Notes: a model not told the origin generated them from the sequence alone. DNA of 64,000 nucleotides from Verrucomicrobiota bacterium (GCA_023428905.1 JAEYWP010000021.1:1-64000), one strand, 5' to 3'. Numbered from the stretch's first letter, positions 9,220 to 18,067 are shown. Program-made: numbers and translations.

Positions 9220-10791
9220 CTACTCCGTCAGCGGCACGTCGTCGGACGGGTCTTCCGCGGCCAGCTGTGGGACATCCTGGCCGGGCGAGACGGTGTCCTT
9301 TCGCGCGCTGCGGTGGAGATAAGCGTGTAGTTCCGCGGCCAGCTTCGGTCCGAAGCCATCGACTTCCCGGATCTGCTCTTCCGTGGCTGCCCTCAGGCGG
9401 TCGATGTCTCCAAAACGGGCCATCAGGGCGGCCCTCCGCACATCGCCCAGGCCGACAAAGTCGTCGAGCACGGACTCCCGGATCTTTTTCGAACGCAGGG
9501 TCGCATTATACGTGTTGGCGAAACGATGCGCCTCATCGCGCAACCGCTGCAGCAGCTGCAGCCCGGGGTGGGTGAGGGGAAGGTTCAGCGGCGCACGCTC
9601 GTCGGCGAAGATGATCGTCTCATGTTTCTTCGCCAGGCCGATCATGGCGGGTGGGTCGATGCCGAGCGCCACGAAGGCCTTGAGCGCGGCGCCGATCTGA
9701 CCCCGCCCGCCGTCGATCACGACCAGATCCGGCATGGGTCTGTTCTCCTCGTGGAGCCGACGGTAGCGCCGGCCCACCACCTCCTCCATCGCACGGAAGT
9801 CATCGTTGCCAACGAAGCTCTTGATCTGGAAACGTCGGTAGTTGTCCTTGTCCGGGCGTCCACCGGAGAAATGTACCATCGAAGCCACTACAAACGTGCC
9901 GGAGATGTGGGAAATATCGAAGCATTCCATCTCGGAGGGCAGGCGGGGCAGTGCGAGCGCGGTCTGCAGCGCTTCCACCGCGGCCGTATCCACTCCGGGC
10001 AGCGGCCGCTCCCGTTCGAAGCGCCTGGTTTTCGCCAGAGTCTTGTCGAGGGCGAAAACCACGTCGCGTAGTTCCGCCGCCTTCTCGAACTCCTGCTTTT
10101 CCGCGGCCACCTGCATCTCGTGGCGCAGGGTTTCCAGCCACTCGCGCGACTTGCCCTCGAGAAACTGGCACGCGTCCTCCACCCGGCGCCGGTACTGGTC
10201 GGTGCTCACCTCATTGGGGAAGCCGTACAGCTCCTGGCGCACATCGTCGTAGAGCTGCCAGCGTCCATCCGGCAGGCGCTGGGGTGTGGCATCGCCGAGA
10301 AGGATGCCGTACTGGCGCCGCATTTGTCCCAGCGTTTTTCGCAGCAGCCCGGAGTGCGCGAAGGGGCCGAAATAACGCGAGCGGTCGTCTTTCTTGATGC
10401 GGGTGAGCCGGAAACGCGGCAGTTCCTCCTGCAGATCCAGGCGCACAAGGAGGAAACGTTTGTCGTCGGTGAAATCCGTGTTGTACCGCGGCTTCCACTG
10501 CTTGATCAGGCGGCCCTCCAGCAGGAGGGCTTCGGGTTCGGATTTCACCTCGATCGTGTCGAAGTCCGCGATCAGGTCGATCAACGCGCGGATCTTCGGG
10601 TGCAAGGTGGAGAGTGGGCGCGAGGGTTGAAAATACGAGGACACCCGCTTTTTTAGGCTCTTCGCCTTTCCCACGTAGATGATCCGTCCCAGACGGTCCT
10701 TCATCAGATAAACGCCAGGTTTCTCCGGCAGTCTCCGAACCTTTTCCTTCACGGTGAGCGGCTCGCTCTTATCTGGTTCGTCGGCTGGCAT
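9220..10791 (-). CDS. uvrC: Excinuclease ABC subunit C (short form)
   Basis: 523 aa nucleotide-excision-repair nuclease that makes both incisions with UvrB on damaged DNA. GIY-YIG domain at about 17-100 (PGVYLMKDRLGRIIYVGKAKSLKKRVSSYF), UVR motif at about 222-257 (MQVAAEKQEFEKAAELRDVV), RNase H-like nuclease from about 290 (CFDISHISG, VVIDGGRGQ, DEAHRFAN) and a helix-hairpin-helix end (VDGFGPKLAAELHAYL). The family norm is about 600 aa; here the stretch between UVR and nuclease is only about 35 residues, so the usual middle segment is missing. Catalytic residues remain, so it should be active. It ends 4 bp from the convergent secreted-protein gene and is divergent from cinA. Confidence 0.96.
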   Translation of the reverse strand: MPADEPDKSEPLTVKEKVRRLPEKPGVYLMKDRLGRIIYVGKAKSLKKRVSSYFQPSRPLSTLHPKIRALIDLIADFDTIEVKSEPEALLLEGRLIKQWKPRYNTDFTDDKRFLLVRLDLQEELPRFRLTRIKKDDRSRYFGPFAHSGLLRKTLGQMRRQYGILLGDATPQRLPDGRWQLYDDVRQELYGFPNEVSTDQYRRRVEDACQFLEGKSREWLETLRHEMQVAAEKQEFEKAAELRDVVFALDKTLAKTRRFERERPLPGVDTAAVEALQTALALPRLPSEMECFDISHISGTFVVASMVHFSGGRPDKDNYRRFQIKSFVGNDDFRAMEEVVGRRYRRLHEENRPMPDLVVIDGGRGQIGAALKAFVALGIDPPAMIGLAKKHETIIFADERAPLNLPLTHPGLQLLQRLRDEAHRFANTYNATLRSKKIRESVLDDFVGLGDVRRAALMARFGDIDRLRAATEEQIREVDGFGPKLAAELHAYLHRSARKDTVSPGQDVPQLAAEDPSDDVPLTE

Positions 10792-10827
10792 TTTCCCGAG
10801 ATTACCCTAATTTCGGTATCCGCAAGT
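10792..10827. promoter_or_regulatory. Divergent uvrC/cinA start region
   Basis: Only 36 bp separate the two starts, so each promoter must overlap the other's leader or first codons. This suggests linked expression of two DNA-stress-associated genes. No clear -10/-35 boxes can be assigned. Confidence 0.4.
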
Positions 10828-12138
10828 ATGGTTTCACCTTTGCCTCCTCCAGCGACGCACAAGCGCTTCGAGCTCCTCACGCTTGGCGACGAGCTGCTGC
10901 TCGGGCTGACGGCGAACTCGCACCTCACCTTCATCGGCGCACAACTGAGCCGCCGCGGCGTGGCTCTTGGCCGCAGTGTCACAGTCACCGATGATGCCGA
11001 TGCGATCGCCGAGCAATTTGCCGAGAGCTGGGCAAAGGCGGATGTGGTGATCACGACGGGCGGCTTGGGGCCGACCTGCGATGATCGCACCCGCGAAGCA
11101 GTGGGGCAGGTCCTCGGGCAGGCCCTCGTCTTTGACCCGCTGATTGAGAAGGCGATCGCCGAACGCTTTGCGCGCCTTGGGCGCAAGATGACGGAGAACA
11201 ACCTCAAGCAGGCTTACCGCTTCGAGCGTTGCGAGGTCCTTCCCAATGCCAACGGCACCGCGCCCGGCCTCTGGGTCCAGCAGGGCGGCAAGGTGCTGTG
11301 CATGCTGCCCGGGCCTCCGAACGAGTTGAACCCCATGTTCCTCGAGCAAGTGATCCCGCGACTCGCCGGCCTCGGTTATCTTTCCGAGCGTGAGGCCTAC
11401 GTCCAGGTCCGCACGGTCGGGGTGGGGGAGTCGATGCTGGAAACCAAGCTGCAGCCCGTGTTTGACCGCTTCGGCGACGCCCTGAGCGTGGCTTTCTGCG
11501 CGCACCAGGGGCAGGTGGATTGCCGGCTCAGTTCGCCGTCCGACCGGCTTTCCCCCGCCGAGTTGGAGGAAATCGCACGCGAATGTGCGCGGATCCTCGG
11601 GGAGGATTTTCTCTGCTTCGGGCACGATAATCTCGCAAAAGTCACGGCCGACCTGCTCCGCACCCATGAACGGATGCTCGCGGTTGCGGAGACTGCCACG
11701 GGGGGCTTGCTGGCGAACTGTTTCACCGAGATCGCGGGGGCGACCAAGTTCTTCGCCGGTGGGGTGGTCTGCTGCAGCAATGAATCCAAGATTCAACTAC
11801 TGGATGTTCCCGAGTGCCTGCTGGACCAGCATGGCGCGGTCAGCCCGGAGAACGCCGTGGCGATGGCGACGGGTGCGGCCGAAAGGCTGGGTGCCGATTA
11901 TGCCATCGCGGTCACTGGCTATTGCGGCCCCTGCGGTGGCACCGCCGAGAATCCCGTCGGCACAATTTACCTCGCTCTGTATTCACCGCATGGAGTCTGG
12001 TCGAAGAAGCTGAGCTATCCCGGACCGCGCACCACCATCAAGGTGCGCGCGGTCAACGCCGCCCTGGACTGGCTGCGCCGCGAACTGCTCAAGCACTACT
12101 CCCGGAGCCCGCTGGCGGAGAAGCACGTCCCGCAGTGA
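10828..12138 (+). CDS. cinA: CinA-like protein (competence/damage-inducible; NMN amidohydrolase)
   Basis: 436 aa two-domain protein of the CinA family, linked to pyridine-nucleotide recycling. N-terminal MoCF/COG1058 domain: LLTLGDELLLGLTANSH and TTGGLGPTCDDRTREAV. C-terminal amidohydrolase domain from about 275, with AETATGGLLAN in place of the usual AESCTGG block and AVTGYCGPCGGTAENPVGTIYLAL in place of TGxAGPxGGT. The catalytic Ser position of the first block is Thr here and the glycine-rich loop has two extra Cys residues, so amidase activity is uncertain. The start gives a short Pro-rich leader before KRFELLTLG. Monocistronic, divergent from uvrC. Confidence 0.93.
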   Translation: MVSPLPPPATHKRFELLTLGDELLLGLTANSHLTFIGAQLSRRGVALGRSVTVTDDADAIAEQFAESWAKADVVITTGGLGPTCDDRTREAVGQVLGQALVFDPLIEKAIAERFARLGRKMTENNLKQAYRFERCEVLPNANGTAPGLWVQQGGKVLCMLPGPPNELNPMFLEQVIPRLAGLGYLSEREAYVQVRTVGVGESMLETKLQPVFDRFGDALSVAFCAHQGQVDCRLSSPSDRLSPAELEEIARECARILGEDFLCFGHDNLAKVTADLLRTHERMLAVAETATGGLLANCFTEIAGATKFFAGGVVCCSNESKIQLLDVPECLLDQHGAVSPENAVAMATGAAERLGADYAIAVTGYCGPCGGTAENPVGTIYLALYSPHGVWSKKLSYPGPRTTIKVRAVNAALDWLRRELLKHYSRSPLAEKHVPQ

Positions 12139-12619
12139 GCCGTTCTTCGGCGCCCGTCCCGGCCTGTCCTCTCTGGTCTTTGACGGCACGACCCTCGACT
12201 CCACGGACTTGGACGAGGCCTGCAGAAAAGTCCTGAGCGAGTGAACGCCCGCCTCCGCGGCCGCTTTTCGCATAGGAGACTCTCCATAATGAGGGTCACG
12301 CCGCCATCTCCGGGGAGATGCTCGCGCGAAGACGCCGCGCCGCGCAAAAAAACACCGTCGTGCACCCCTCTCCCTGCCCCGCCCCGCACCCCCGCCCTTC
12401 GCCGCATTCCCGCCAGGGACACGCCACCTCGCTGCTCAAAACCCTGCGCGACCGGAACTGCGCTCGAAACCCTGCGCGACTGGAGCTGCGCGCGAAACCC
12501 GTGCGCGACTGGAGCTGCGCGCGAAACCCGTGCGCGACCGGATCTGCGTGCGGATCCAACGTCTGACGGGGTCGTTTTTTCTGTAGGCGGGTGGCCCTCA
12601 CCCCGCTCCTGCGACGCCG
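12139..12619. other. Intergenic region with coding-like tail and GC-rich repeats
   Basis: About 480 bp between convergent cinA and purC. The first 100 bp read in one frame as LSSLVFDGTTLDSTDLDEACRK with GC-rich third positions up to a TGA at 12242, but no start codon is visible in that frame. A 28-29 bp tandem array follows at 12439-12556, and a weak hairpin with a T6 run at 12559-12582. Confidence 0.5.
12439..12556. repeat. 28-29 bp tandem repeat, four copies
   Basis: Four head-to-tail copies of a unit beginning AAACCCTGCGCGACTGGAGC and ending TGCGCGCG; copies two and three differ by a single inserted G and the outer ones are more diverged. Non-coding as far as can be seen, downstream of both neighbouring genes. 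Confidence 0.85.
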
Positions 12620-13531
12620 TTATCCCAGCAACGCCCGCAGGGCGGTGAGGTACTTGTCCTGCGTGCCGCGGATCACCTCGGCCGGCAGGCGTGGCGCGGG
12701 TGGCATTTGATTCCACTGGATCGCCAGCAGGTGGTCGCGCACGAACTGCTTGTCGTAGCTCGGCGGTGACTGGTCGACAGCGTATTGGTCGCGGGGCCAG
12801 TACCGCGAGGAGTCCGGCGTCAGGATTTCGTCGATCAGGAAGAGAGTCCCGTTGGCGTCGGTGCCGAACTCGAACTTGGTATCCGCCAGGATCATTCCGG
12901 CCTTTTCCGCGCGGTCATGGCCCAGCCGATACAGGGCGAGGCTTGCCCTCTTGACCTGTTCATACAGGGCCGGGCCCACCGCGGCTGCGCCTTCTGCGTC
13001 GGTGATGGGGGCGTCGTGTTCGCCCTTGGGCGCCTTGGTTGTCGGGGTGAAGATCGGTTCGGGCAGGCGTTCGGCTTGGCGCAGGCCGGGGGGCAGTTTG
13101 ATTCCGCAGACCTCACCGCTTTTGCGGTAGGAGGACCAGCCGCTGCCGGCAAGGTAGCCGCGGACCACACATTCGATGGTGAGCGGCTTCAGTTTCCGCA
13201 CGACCATGCTGCGCAGCTGCAGATCGCGCGGCAGGGCGTAGGTGTTGGCCAGCAACCTCTCCTGGTCTGGCAGCAGGTGGTTGGGCAGAATGCCCCCGGC
13301 CTGGGCGAACCACCACAGGCTCATCTGGTTGAGGATGATTCCCTTGCCCGGAATCCCGTCCGGGAGAATGACGTCAAAGGCGGAGAGCCGGTCACTGGCG
13401 ACGATCAGCAGTGCGTCGCCCAGGTCGAAGATATCGCGGACCTTGCCCGAGGCGATCTTGCGGTAGGGCAGGCCCTCGATCGTGGTCACGGCGGTGGGGG
13501 GGAGCGACGACGCGATCTCATGGAACGTCAT
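12620..13531 (-). CDS. purC: SAICAR synthetase
   Basis: 303 aa phosphoribosylaminoimidazole-succinocarboxamide synthase, step eight of de novo purine synthesis: CAIR plus aspartate plus ATP gives SAICAR. Hallmarks: KIASGKVRDIFDLGDALLIVASDRLSAFDVIL (nucleotide-binding N-lobe), ECVVRGYLAGSGWSSY, PIFTPTTKA and the LADTKFEFGTD/DEILTPDSSRYWP segment that binds substrate and metal. This is the longer, Ade1-like form of about 300 residues rather than the 237-aa E. coli form. It is a single gene with no other pur gene nearby. Confidence 0.97.
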   Translation of the reverse strand: MTFHEIASSLPPTAVTTIEGLPYRKIASGKVRDIFDLGDALLIVASDRLSAFDVILPDGIPGKGIILNQMSLWWFAQAGGILPNHLLPDQERLLANTYALPRDLQLRSMVVRKLKPLTIECVVRGYLAGSGWSSYRKSGEVCGIKLPPGLRQAERLPEPIFTPTTKAPKGEHDAPITDAEGAAAVGPALYEQVKRASLALYRLGHDRAEKAGMILADTKFEFGTDANGTLFLIDEILTPDSSRYWPRDQYAVDQSPPSYDKQFVRDHLLAIQWNQMPPAPRLPAEVIRGTQDKYLTALRALLG

Positions 13532-13668
13532 AGGCAGCGAGATTTCGGGCGAAACCTAGACCGGTGCGAGCCAGAATGTCGCCCTGCTGCGAGAGTAGAC
13601 CTTCCCGGCAAAAAAAGTGCTTGCGAGCCGTTCTCAGCGCCCTACCTTTCGCCCCTCTTCCGAGGTTA

Positions 13669-13745
13669 GTCCCCATCGTCTAGCCCGGTTAGGACACCAC
13701 CCTTTCACGGTGAGAACCGGGGTTCGAATCCCCGTGGGGACGCCA
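13669..13745 (+). tRNA. tRNA-Glu (TTC), CCA encoded
   Basis: Acceptor stem GTCCCCA pairs with TGGGGAC (13735-13741); a D-arm with GTC/GAC stem, anticodon loop CTTTCAC giving anticodon TTC, and T arm GGGGTTCGAATCCCC follow, then discriminator G and a genomically encoded CCA. Closely matches bacterial tRNA-Glu. One C-A mismatch is seen at the top of the anticodon stem. Confidence 0.97.
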
Positions 13746-13756
13746 ACTTAGAAAAG

Positions 13757-13786
13757 CCCGCCACTCCAAAGAGTTGCGGGTTTTTT
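13757..13786 (+). terminator. Intrinsic terminator of tRNA-Glu
   Basis: Stem CCCGCCACTC with GAGTTGCGGG (one mismatch), loop CAAA, then T6, starting 12 bp after the CCA end. Confidence 0.92.
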
Positions 13787-14139
13787 GTTAGCCCGAGTGT
13801 CCGCAGTGACGATGTATGTGAAAATAGGTGCGAGGGAGTTCGGCCATCTTTTCTGGTGACGCCTAAGCTCGCATTGACCCAGTCGAAATGTCACAGCCGG
13901 CCAAATACCAGCCTCCGCCGCTCTCTTGCAGTCGGCTCTCTGTATGGGTTCATGGTGAGGTCGCTTGTAGGTCGGAGACATCGTCACTCACGCGCAAAAA
14001 GCAGAAAGGACAGCCGGCATCTTGCCTCCTTTGGGCCCCCTTCTGGACAACTCCGTGCCCCCTAGCCGTGCGGCCCATTTCGAAGGTTCATCAAAGCGGT
14101 TAGGGTGGCGGGGCAGTGCGCATCACCACTGCTCTGTTT
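13787..14139. other. Intergenic, nothing recognised
   Basis: About 350 bp between the tRNA terminator and the PEP-CTERM gene. No gene, attachment-site duplication of the tRNA 3' end, or structured RNA is visible. Confidence 0.5.
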
Positions 14140-14736
14140 ATGAAATTGCTTAAATTTATCACACTTGCACTCGCCCTCGCGGCTTCCGCACGCGCTCAAC
14201 TCGTCATGACGATCAAAAGTCATCTCGTCGAAACGATGGGCAGTCATCTGCAGATCGGTGACGAGGTCGTGACGACTTACACCGCGACGAGCCCAATCTC
14301 GGATCTGAATGGAGACGGATCGTTTTTTGGTTGGTCCGAGATGAAACTTCTCATCACCAGCGGATCGACGACCATCCTGGACACTTCGCTGGCTGGTGCC
14401 GGCTTTATCAACAGCGGCAGCGCGTTCGGGTTCATCGGAGCGTGGGCAGATCAAGGGCTCATGTTCGAGTTTTTGACCGCGCTCGACGGGAGCGTCCTGG
14501 AAAACGGCATTTTGAAGAACGGAGTCCCCATCAGTTCGTTCGATAGCCCGATGGGAGCCTTCAACGATTACAGTTCTACGCTGGTGTGGGAGATCGACTC
14601 GTATGAGGTTTCCGGAGACCTGCTGCCGCCTCCCACCTCGTCGCCCGTTCCAGAGCCGTCAACGTTTGGTTTTCTGGCCGGTGCGGCGTTACTGGCTGGG
14701 GCCGCGTGTAGAAGGCGACGGAAGGCTTACGTTTGA
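14140..14736 (+). CDS. PEP-CTERM domain protein
   Basis: 198 aa exported protein of unknown role. Starting at the ATG at 14140 gives MKLLKFITLALALAASARAQ, a proper signal peptide; a GTG 24 bp upstream is possible but adds nothing. The mature part is strand-rich with no known domain. The C-terminus carries the sorting signal VPEPSTFGFLAGAALLAGAACRRRRK: PEP motif, one membrane helix, then a basic cluster. Such proteins are cleaved by exosortase and put on the surface or in exopolysaccharide. The exosortase itself is not in the window. Confidence 0.9.
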   Translation: MKLLKFITLALALAASARAQLVMTIKSHLVETMGSHLQIGDEVVTTYTATSPISDLNGDGSFFGWSEMKLLITSGSTTILDTSLAGAGFINSGSAFGFIGAWADQGLMFEFLTALDGSVLENGILKNGVPISSFDSPMGAFNDYSSTLVWEIDSYEVSGDLLPPPTSSPVPEPSTFGFLAGAALLAGAACRRRRKAYV

Positions 14737-14811
14737 GCGCTCGCGCATGTCGCGGTTGTAACTTCGGAGACGCAGACGGAATGAGAACGCCGCGATCGGC
14801 GGGACGTCGTG

Positions 14812-17322
14812 TCATAACCGCGATGTGCGCAAGCGGAGGGCGTTTGCGATCACGGACACGCTGCTGAATGCCATCGCCGCACCCGCGAACATGGGATTCA
14901 GAAGCCACCCAAGGATCGGGTACAGCACGCCGGCGGCGAGGGGCACGCCCGCTGAATTGTAGGCAAACGCGAGGAAAAGGTTCTGCCGGATGTTCTTCAT
15001 CACACGGCGGCTCAACGAGAGCGCGTTGACGATGCCGCGGAGGTCTCCCTTCACGAGCGTGATCCCCGCGCTCTCGATTGCGACGTCAGTGCCGGTTCCC
15101 ATCGCAATGCCAACGTCAGCCGCTGCGAGCGCAGGTGCGTCGTTGATGCCATCGCCGGCCATCGCCACGACATGTCCATCGCGTTTTAGCTCCTCGATGA
15201 TTCGCTGCTTGTCTCGCGGGGTCAGCTCGGCGCGGACATCGTCGATTCCGAGCGTCTGCGCGACCGCGTGAGCTGTTCGCCGATGGTCGCCCGTGAGCAT
15301 CACGATTTTGATGCCGAGGTCGTGCAGGTGCCCGATGGCTTCGGCCGTTGTCGCCTTGACTGGGTCGGCGAGGGCAAGGAGTCCGGCGACCTCGCTGTCA
15401 ATCGCCATCCAGATCACCGTGCTTGCGCCAGCGAGGAGTCCTTCGGCGCGTGCGTCGAATTCGGAAGCGACCTTCACACCGTCGCTATCAAGCCAAGTTC
15501 GTTTGCCCACCCGTACGCGCTTGCCTTCCACCGTGCCGGAGATGCCTGCGCCGGTAACGGAATCGAAGTCATGCACGGGTGGGAGGGTGAGCTCCTGCGC
15601 CTGCGCCGCCTTGACGATCGCATGCGCCAGCGGATGTTCGCTGCTCTTCTCGAGTGCCGCGGCCCAGGCCAGGAGACGTTTTTCGCCCACCGCCTCTGAG
15701 GCGAACACGTGGGTAAGTTCAGGGCGACCCTCCGTGAGCGTACCGGTCTTGTCGGTGACGAGAAGGGTGACCTTCTCGGCGCGTTGGAGCGCGGCAGCGT
15801 CGCGGATCAAGACGCCGAGTTGCGCGCCACGCCCGACACCGACCATGATCGACATCGGGGTCGCGAGTCCCAGCGCGCATGGACACGCGATGATCAGCAC
15901 GGCGACGGCATTCGAAATTGCGTAGGACAAAGCCGGTTCCGGTCCCCACGCGAGCCACGCGATGCCCGTTAAGGCCGCGATGCCGATCACGGCGGGGACG
16001 AAGTAGGAGGACACTTTGTCAGCGAGCGCCTGGATCGGTGCACGACTCCGCTGGGCCTGCGCGACCAGGTGGACGATCTGGGACAGCAACGTGTCGGCGC
16101 CGACTTTCTCGGCGCGCATCACGAACCCGCCGGTCTGGTTCACGGTTGCACCAATAACGCGATCACCGTCTTCCTTTTCGACCGGCACTGGTTCGCCCGT
16201 GAGCATCGATTCGTCTACGTTGCTGTGGCCTTCGACGATGAGGCCATCGAGCGGGACCTTTTCACCAGGACGAACACGGAGCAGATCCCCCACCTGAATC
16301 TGGTCCAGTGGCACGTCTGCCTCGTTCCCGTCACGGATTCGGCGCGCCGTTTTCGGCGCCAGTCCGAGCAGGGATTTCACGGCCTGACCCGTGCGCCGGC
16401 GCGCCCGTTCCTGGAGATATTCGCCCAGAATCGCGAGCACCGTGATCACCGCCGCGGCCTCGAAGTAGAGACCCGTCGCGCCGCCATGACGCATTTCTTG
16501 CGGGAACAGGTTGGGCGCAAGAAGCGCAACCACGGAAAACACGTACGCCGAGCCGATGCCGAGGCCGAGCAGCGTATACATGTTCGCATTGCGATGGCGA
16601 ATCGAGTTCCACGCCCGGCGCCAGATGAAACTTCCCGACCAAAACAAGACGGGCGTCGTCAGCGTGAACTCCATCCACCTGAGCCACACCGCTGCGTCCC
16701 CTCGGTTGAGCGGAACGCCGGGGATCATACCTGCCATTGCCGAAAGGAAGACCGGAAGAGCAAGCGCTGCTCCGACCCAGAGCTTACGCGAAAACGCCCG
16801 CAACTCCGCTTGCTCGTCTTCTTCGGCAACTGCCACGTGCCCTCGCTCGAGCGGCATTCCACACTTTGGACAATCCCCGGGATGGTCCTGCTGCACCTCC
16901 GGGTGCATAGGGCAGGTGTAGCTCGTTGAGGCGGAGCCGACCCAAGCGGGGTTTCGCTCCAGCGCCATGCCACATTTGGGACAGTCGCCCGGCTTGTCCG
17001 ATTCTACACCAGGGCACATCGGGCAGAAATACTTCGCGCGTGCCGAAGGGATTACATCCCCATGGTGATGGCTGGCCTGACTCTCGCCGTGGGAGCATGA
17101 ACCGCTCTTCGTGGGCATGTTCAGTGGCTTCCCGGTAGCAGGGTGGGGTTCTTGGCCCGACGGAGCAGTGTCGCTGTCGCGGTGCAGGCCGTTCGGCAGG
17201 GAATGGCAGTGGTCGCCGTGTTCGTGCGAGGTGGTGCTGTGTGGTCGGTGACAGTCGTGGCCATGTTCCTCAGCGCGGTGGTGTGGCTGGGCGTGGCCGG
17301 ATGGTTTGCCGTGGTGCTTCAT
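14812..17322 (-). CDS. Copper-translocating P1B-type ATPase
   Basis: 836 aa inner-membrane pump that would export Cu(I) from the cytoplasm using ATP. The first about 95 residues are very His-rich (HHGK, HPHHRAEEHGHDCH, SHHHGD), followed by two heavy-metal-binding modules, KYFCPMCPG...CPKCGM and YTCPMHPEV...CPKCGM. Then come eight predicted membrane helices with the CPC ion site (IIACPCALGLATPMS), phosphorylation site DKTGTLTEG at D524, TGEPVPVEK in the actuator and GDGINDAPALAAADVGIAMG in the hinge. CPC points to the Cu(I)/Ag(I) group. The gene lies 208 bp downstream of the Cys-tailed sigma factor on the same strand, which probably controls it. Confidence 0.95.
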   Translation of the reverse strand: MKHHGKPSGHAQPHHRAEEHGHDCHRPHSTTSHEHGDHCHSLPNGLHRDSDTAPSGQEPHPATGKPLNMPTKSGSCSHGESQASHHHGDVIPSARAKYFCPMCPGVESDKPGDCPKCGMALERNPAWVGSASTSYTCPMHPEVQQDHPGDCPKCGMPLERGHVAVAEEDEQAELRAFSRKLWVGAALALPVFLSAMAGMIPGVPLNRGDAAVWLRWMEFTLTTPVLFWSGSFIWRRAWNSIRHRNANMYTLLGLGIGSAYVFSVVALLAPNLFPQEMRHGGATGLYFEAAAVITVLAILGEYLQERARRRTGQAVKSLLGLAPKTARRIRDGNEADVPLDQIQVGDLLRVRPGEKVPLDGLIVEGHSNVDESMLTGEPVPVEKEDGDRVIGATVNQTGGFVMRAEKVGADTLLSQIVHLVAQAQRSRAPIQALADKVSSYFVPAVIGIAALTGIAWLAWGPEPALSYAISNAVAVLIIACPCALGLATPMSIMVGVGRGAQLGVLIRDAAALQRAEKVTLLVTDKTGTLTEGRPELTHVFASEAVGEKRLLAWAAALEKSSEHPLAHAIVKAAQAQELTLPPVHDFDSVTGAGISGTVEGKRVRVGKRTWLDSDGVKVASEFDARAEGLLAGASTVIWMAIDSEVAGLLALADPVKATTAEAIGHLHDLGIKIVMLTGDHRRTAHAVAQTLGIDDVRAELTPRDKQRIIEELKRDGHVVAMAGDGINDAPALAAADVGIAMGTGTDVAIESAGITLVKGDLRGIVNALSLSRRVMKNIRQNLFLAFAYNSAGVPLAAGVLYPILGWLLNPMFAGAAMAFSSVSVIANALRLRTSRL

Positions 17323-17530
17323 ACCCTTGCTGACGGAATCGTTTCCTCAGACTTACACCTTAAGTTGCGAGGAGGTTTTCGCGATAGGCACGAACGCATT
17401 CATTTAGGTGACGATCCGCGCGTTGGGACACGGCTGCCGACACCACGTAAACCCGCCAGCAAACATCGTCCGTTATCTAACAAGCAGCCGGACCGTTGCG
17501 GCGGAACGCGCCCGCCGCCCCTCTCGGAAG

Positions 17531-18067
17531 CTAGTCACACTCGCAGTTATCCAAGCACCGACAGTCTCCACAGAAATCCATTAGCTTCGTGCGCAAGGCT
17601 GCGCGTGCCCGGTGGAGTGTGACGCTGGCATTGTTCGGCGTGATGCCCAGTGCCGCGGCTGCCTGCGCAACCGACTCGTTCTGCAGTTCCACCCGACGTA
17701 GGAGTTCAGCGTGCAGGGGTTTGAGTGCCGGCAGCATTTTTTCGAAGCAGGCACATATCTGACGCTCTGCCGCGAGATCCTCGCGGAGTTCGAGCGTCTC
17801 AAGCGCCCAGGCTTCCTCGCGCTTGGCTGCTGCCAAACGACTGCGCACATGATCAACGATGGTGTTACGTAACACTCGGTAAAACCAGGCCACCGTCTTC
17901 TCGTCTTCTCTGACCTCGCCGGCTCCTTTGAGCGCTTTGACCAACCCGTTTTGCAGCAGGTCCTCGGCATCGGCGTCGCTGCCAACCCGTGAGGCAATGA
18001 AGGCCTTGAAGACGTCTCGGTGCGCGAGCAATTTGTCGGCGACGCCGCTGGAGGACCGTTGAACCAT
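17531..18067 (-). CDS. ECF sigma factor with C-terminal Cys-rich tail (CorE-like)
   Basis: 178 aa RNA polymerase sigma factor. The ATG at 18067 gives MVQRSSSGVADKLLAHRDVFKAFIASRVG; upstream in-frame sequence is not sigma-like. Region 2 at about 15-80 (SDADAEDLLQNGLVKAL, VAWFYRVLRNTIVDHVRSR), region 4 at about 112-163 (ELLRRVELQNESVAQAAAALGITPNNASVTLHRARAAL). The linker has a C105-x-C107 pair, and after region 4 the protein ends in a tail with Cys166, 169, 171, 175 and 177. This layout matches the CorE/ECF44 group, in which a C-terminal Cys domain senses copper directly and no anti-sigma is needed. No anti-sigma gene is adjacent; the Cu-ATPase and Csp genes are. Metal sensing is inferred. Confidence 0.88.
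   Translation of the reverse strand: MVQRSSSGVADKLLAHRDVFKAFIASRVGSDADAEDLLQNGLVKALKGAGEVREDEKTVAWFYRVLRNTIVDHVRSRLAAAKREEAWALETLELREDLAAERQICACFEKMLPALKPLHAELLRRVELQNESVAQAAAALGITPNNASVTLHRARAALRTKLMDFCGDCRCLDNCECD

Noticed and set aside
9526..10656. Long open frames on the plus strand across uvrC
   Set aside because: They mirror uvrC codon periodicity and lack starts or family character.
12439..12556. CRISPR array
   Set aside because: The repeats are directly adjacent without spacers of constant length, and no cas gene is present in the window.
12559..12582. Hairpin with T6 downstream of cinA as its terminator
   Set aside because: The stem is weak with a bulge and lies 420 bp beyond the cinA stop, after the tandem repeats.
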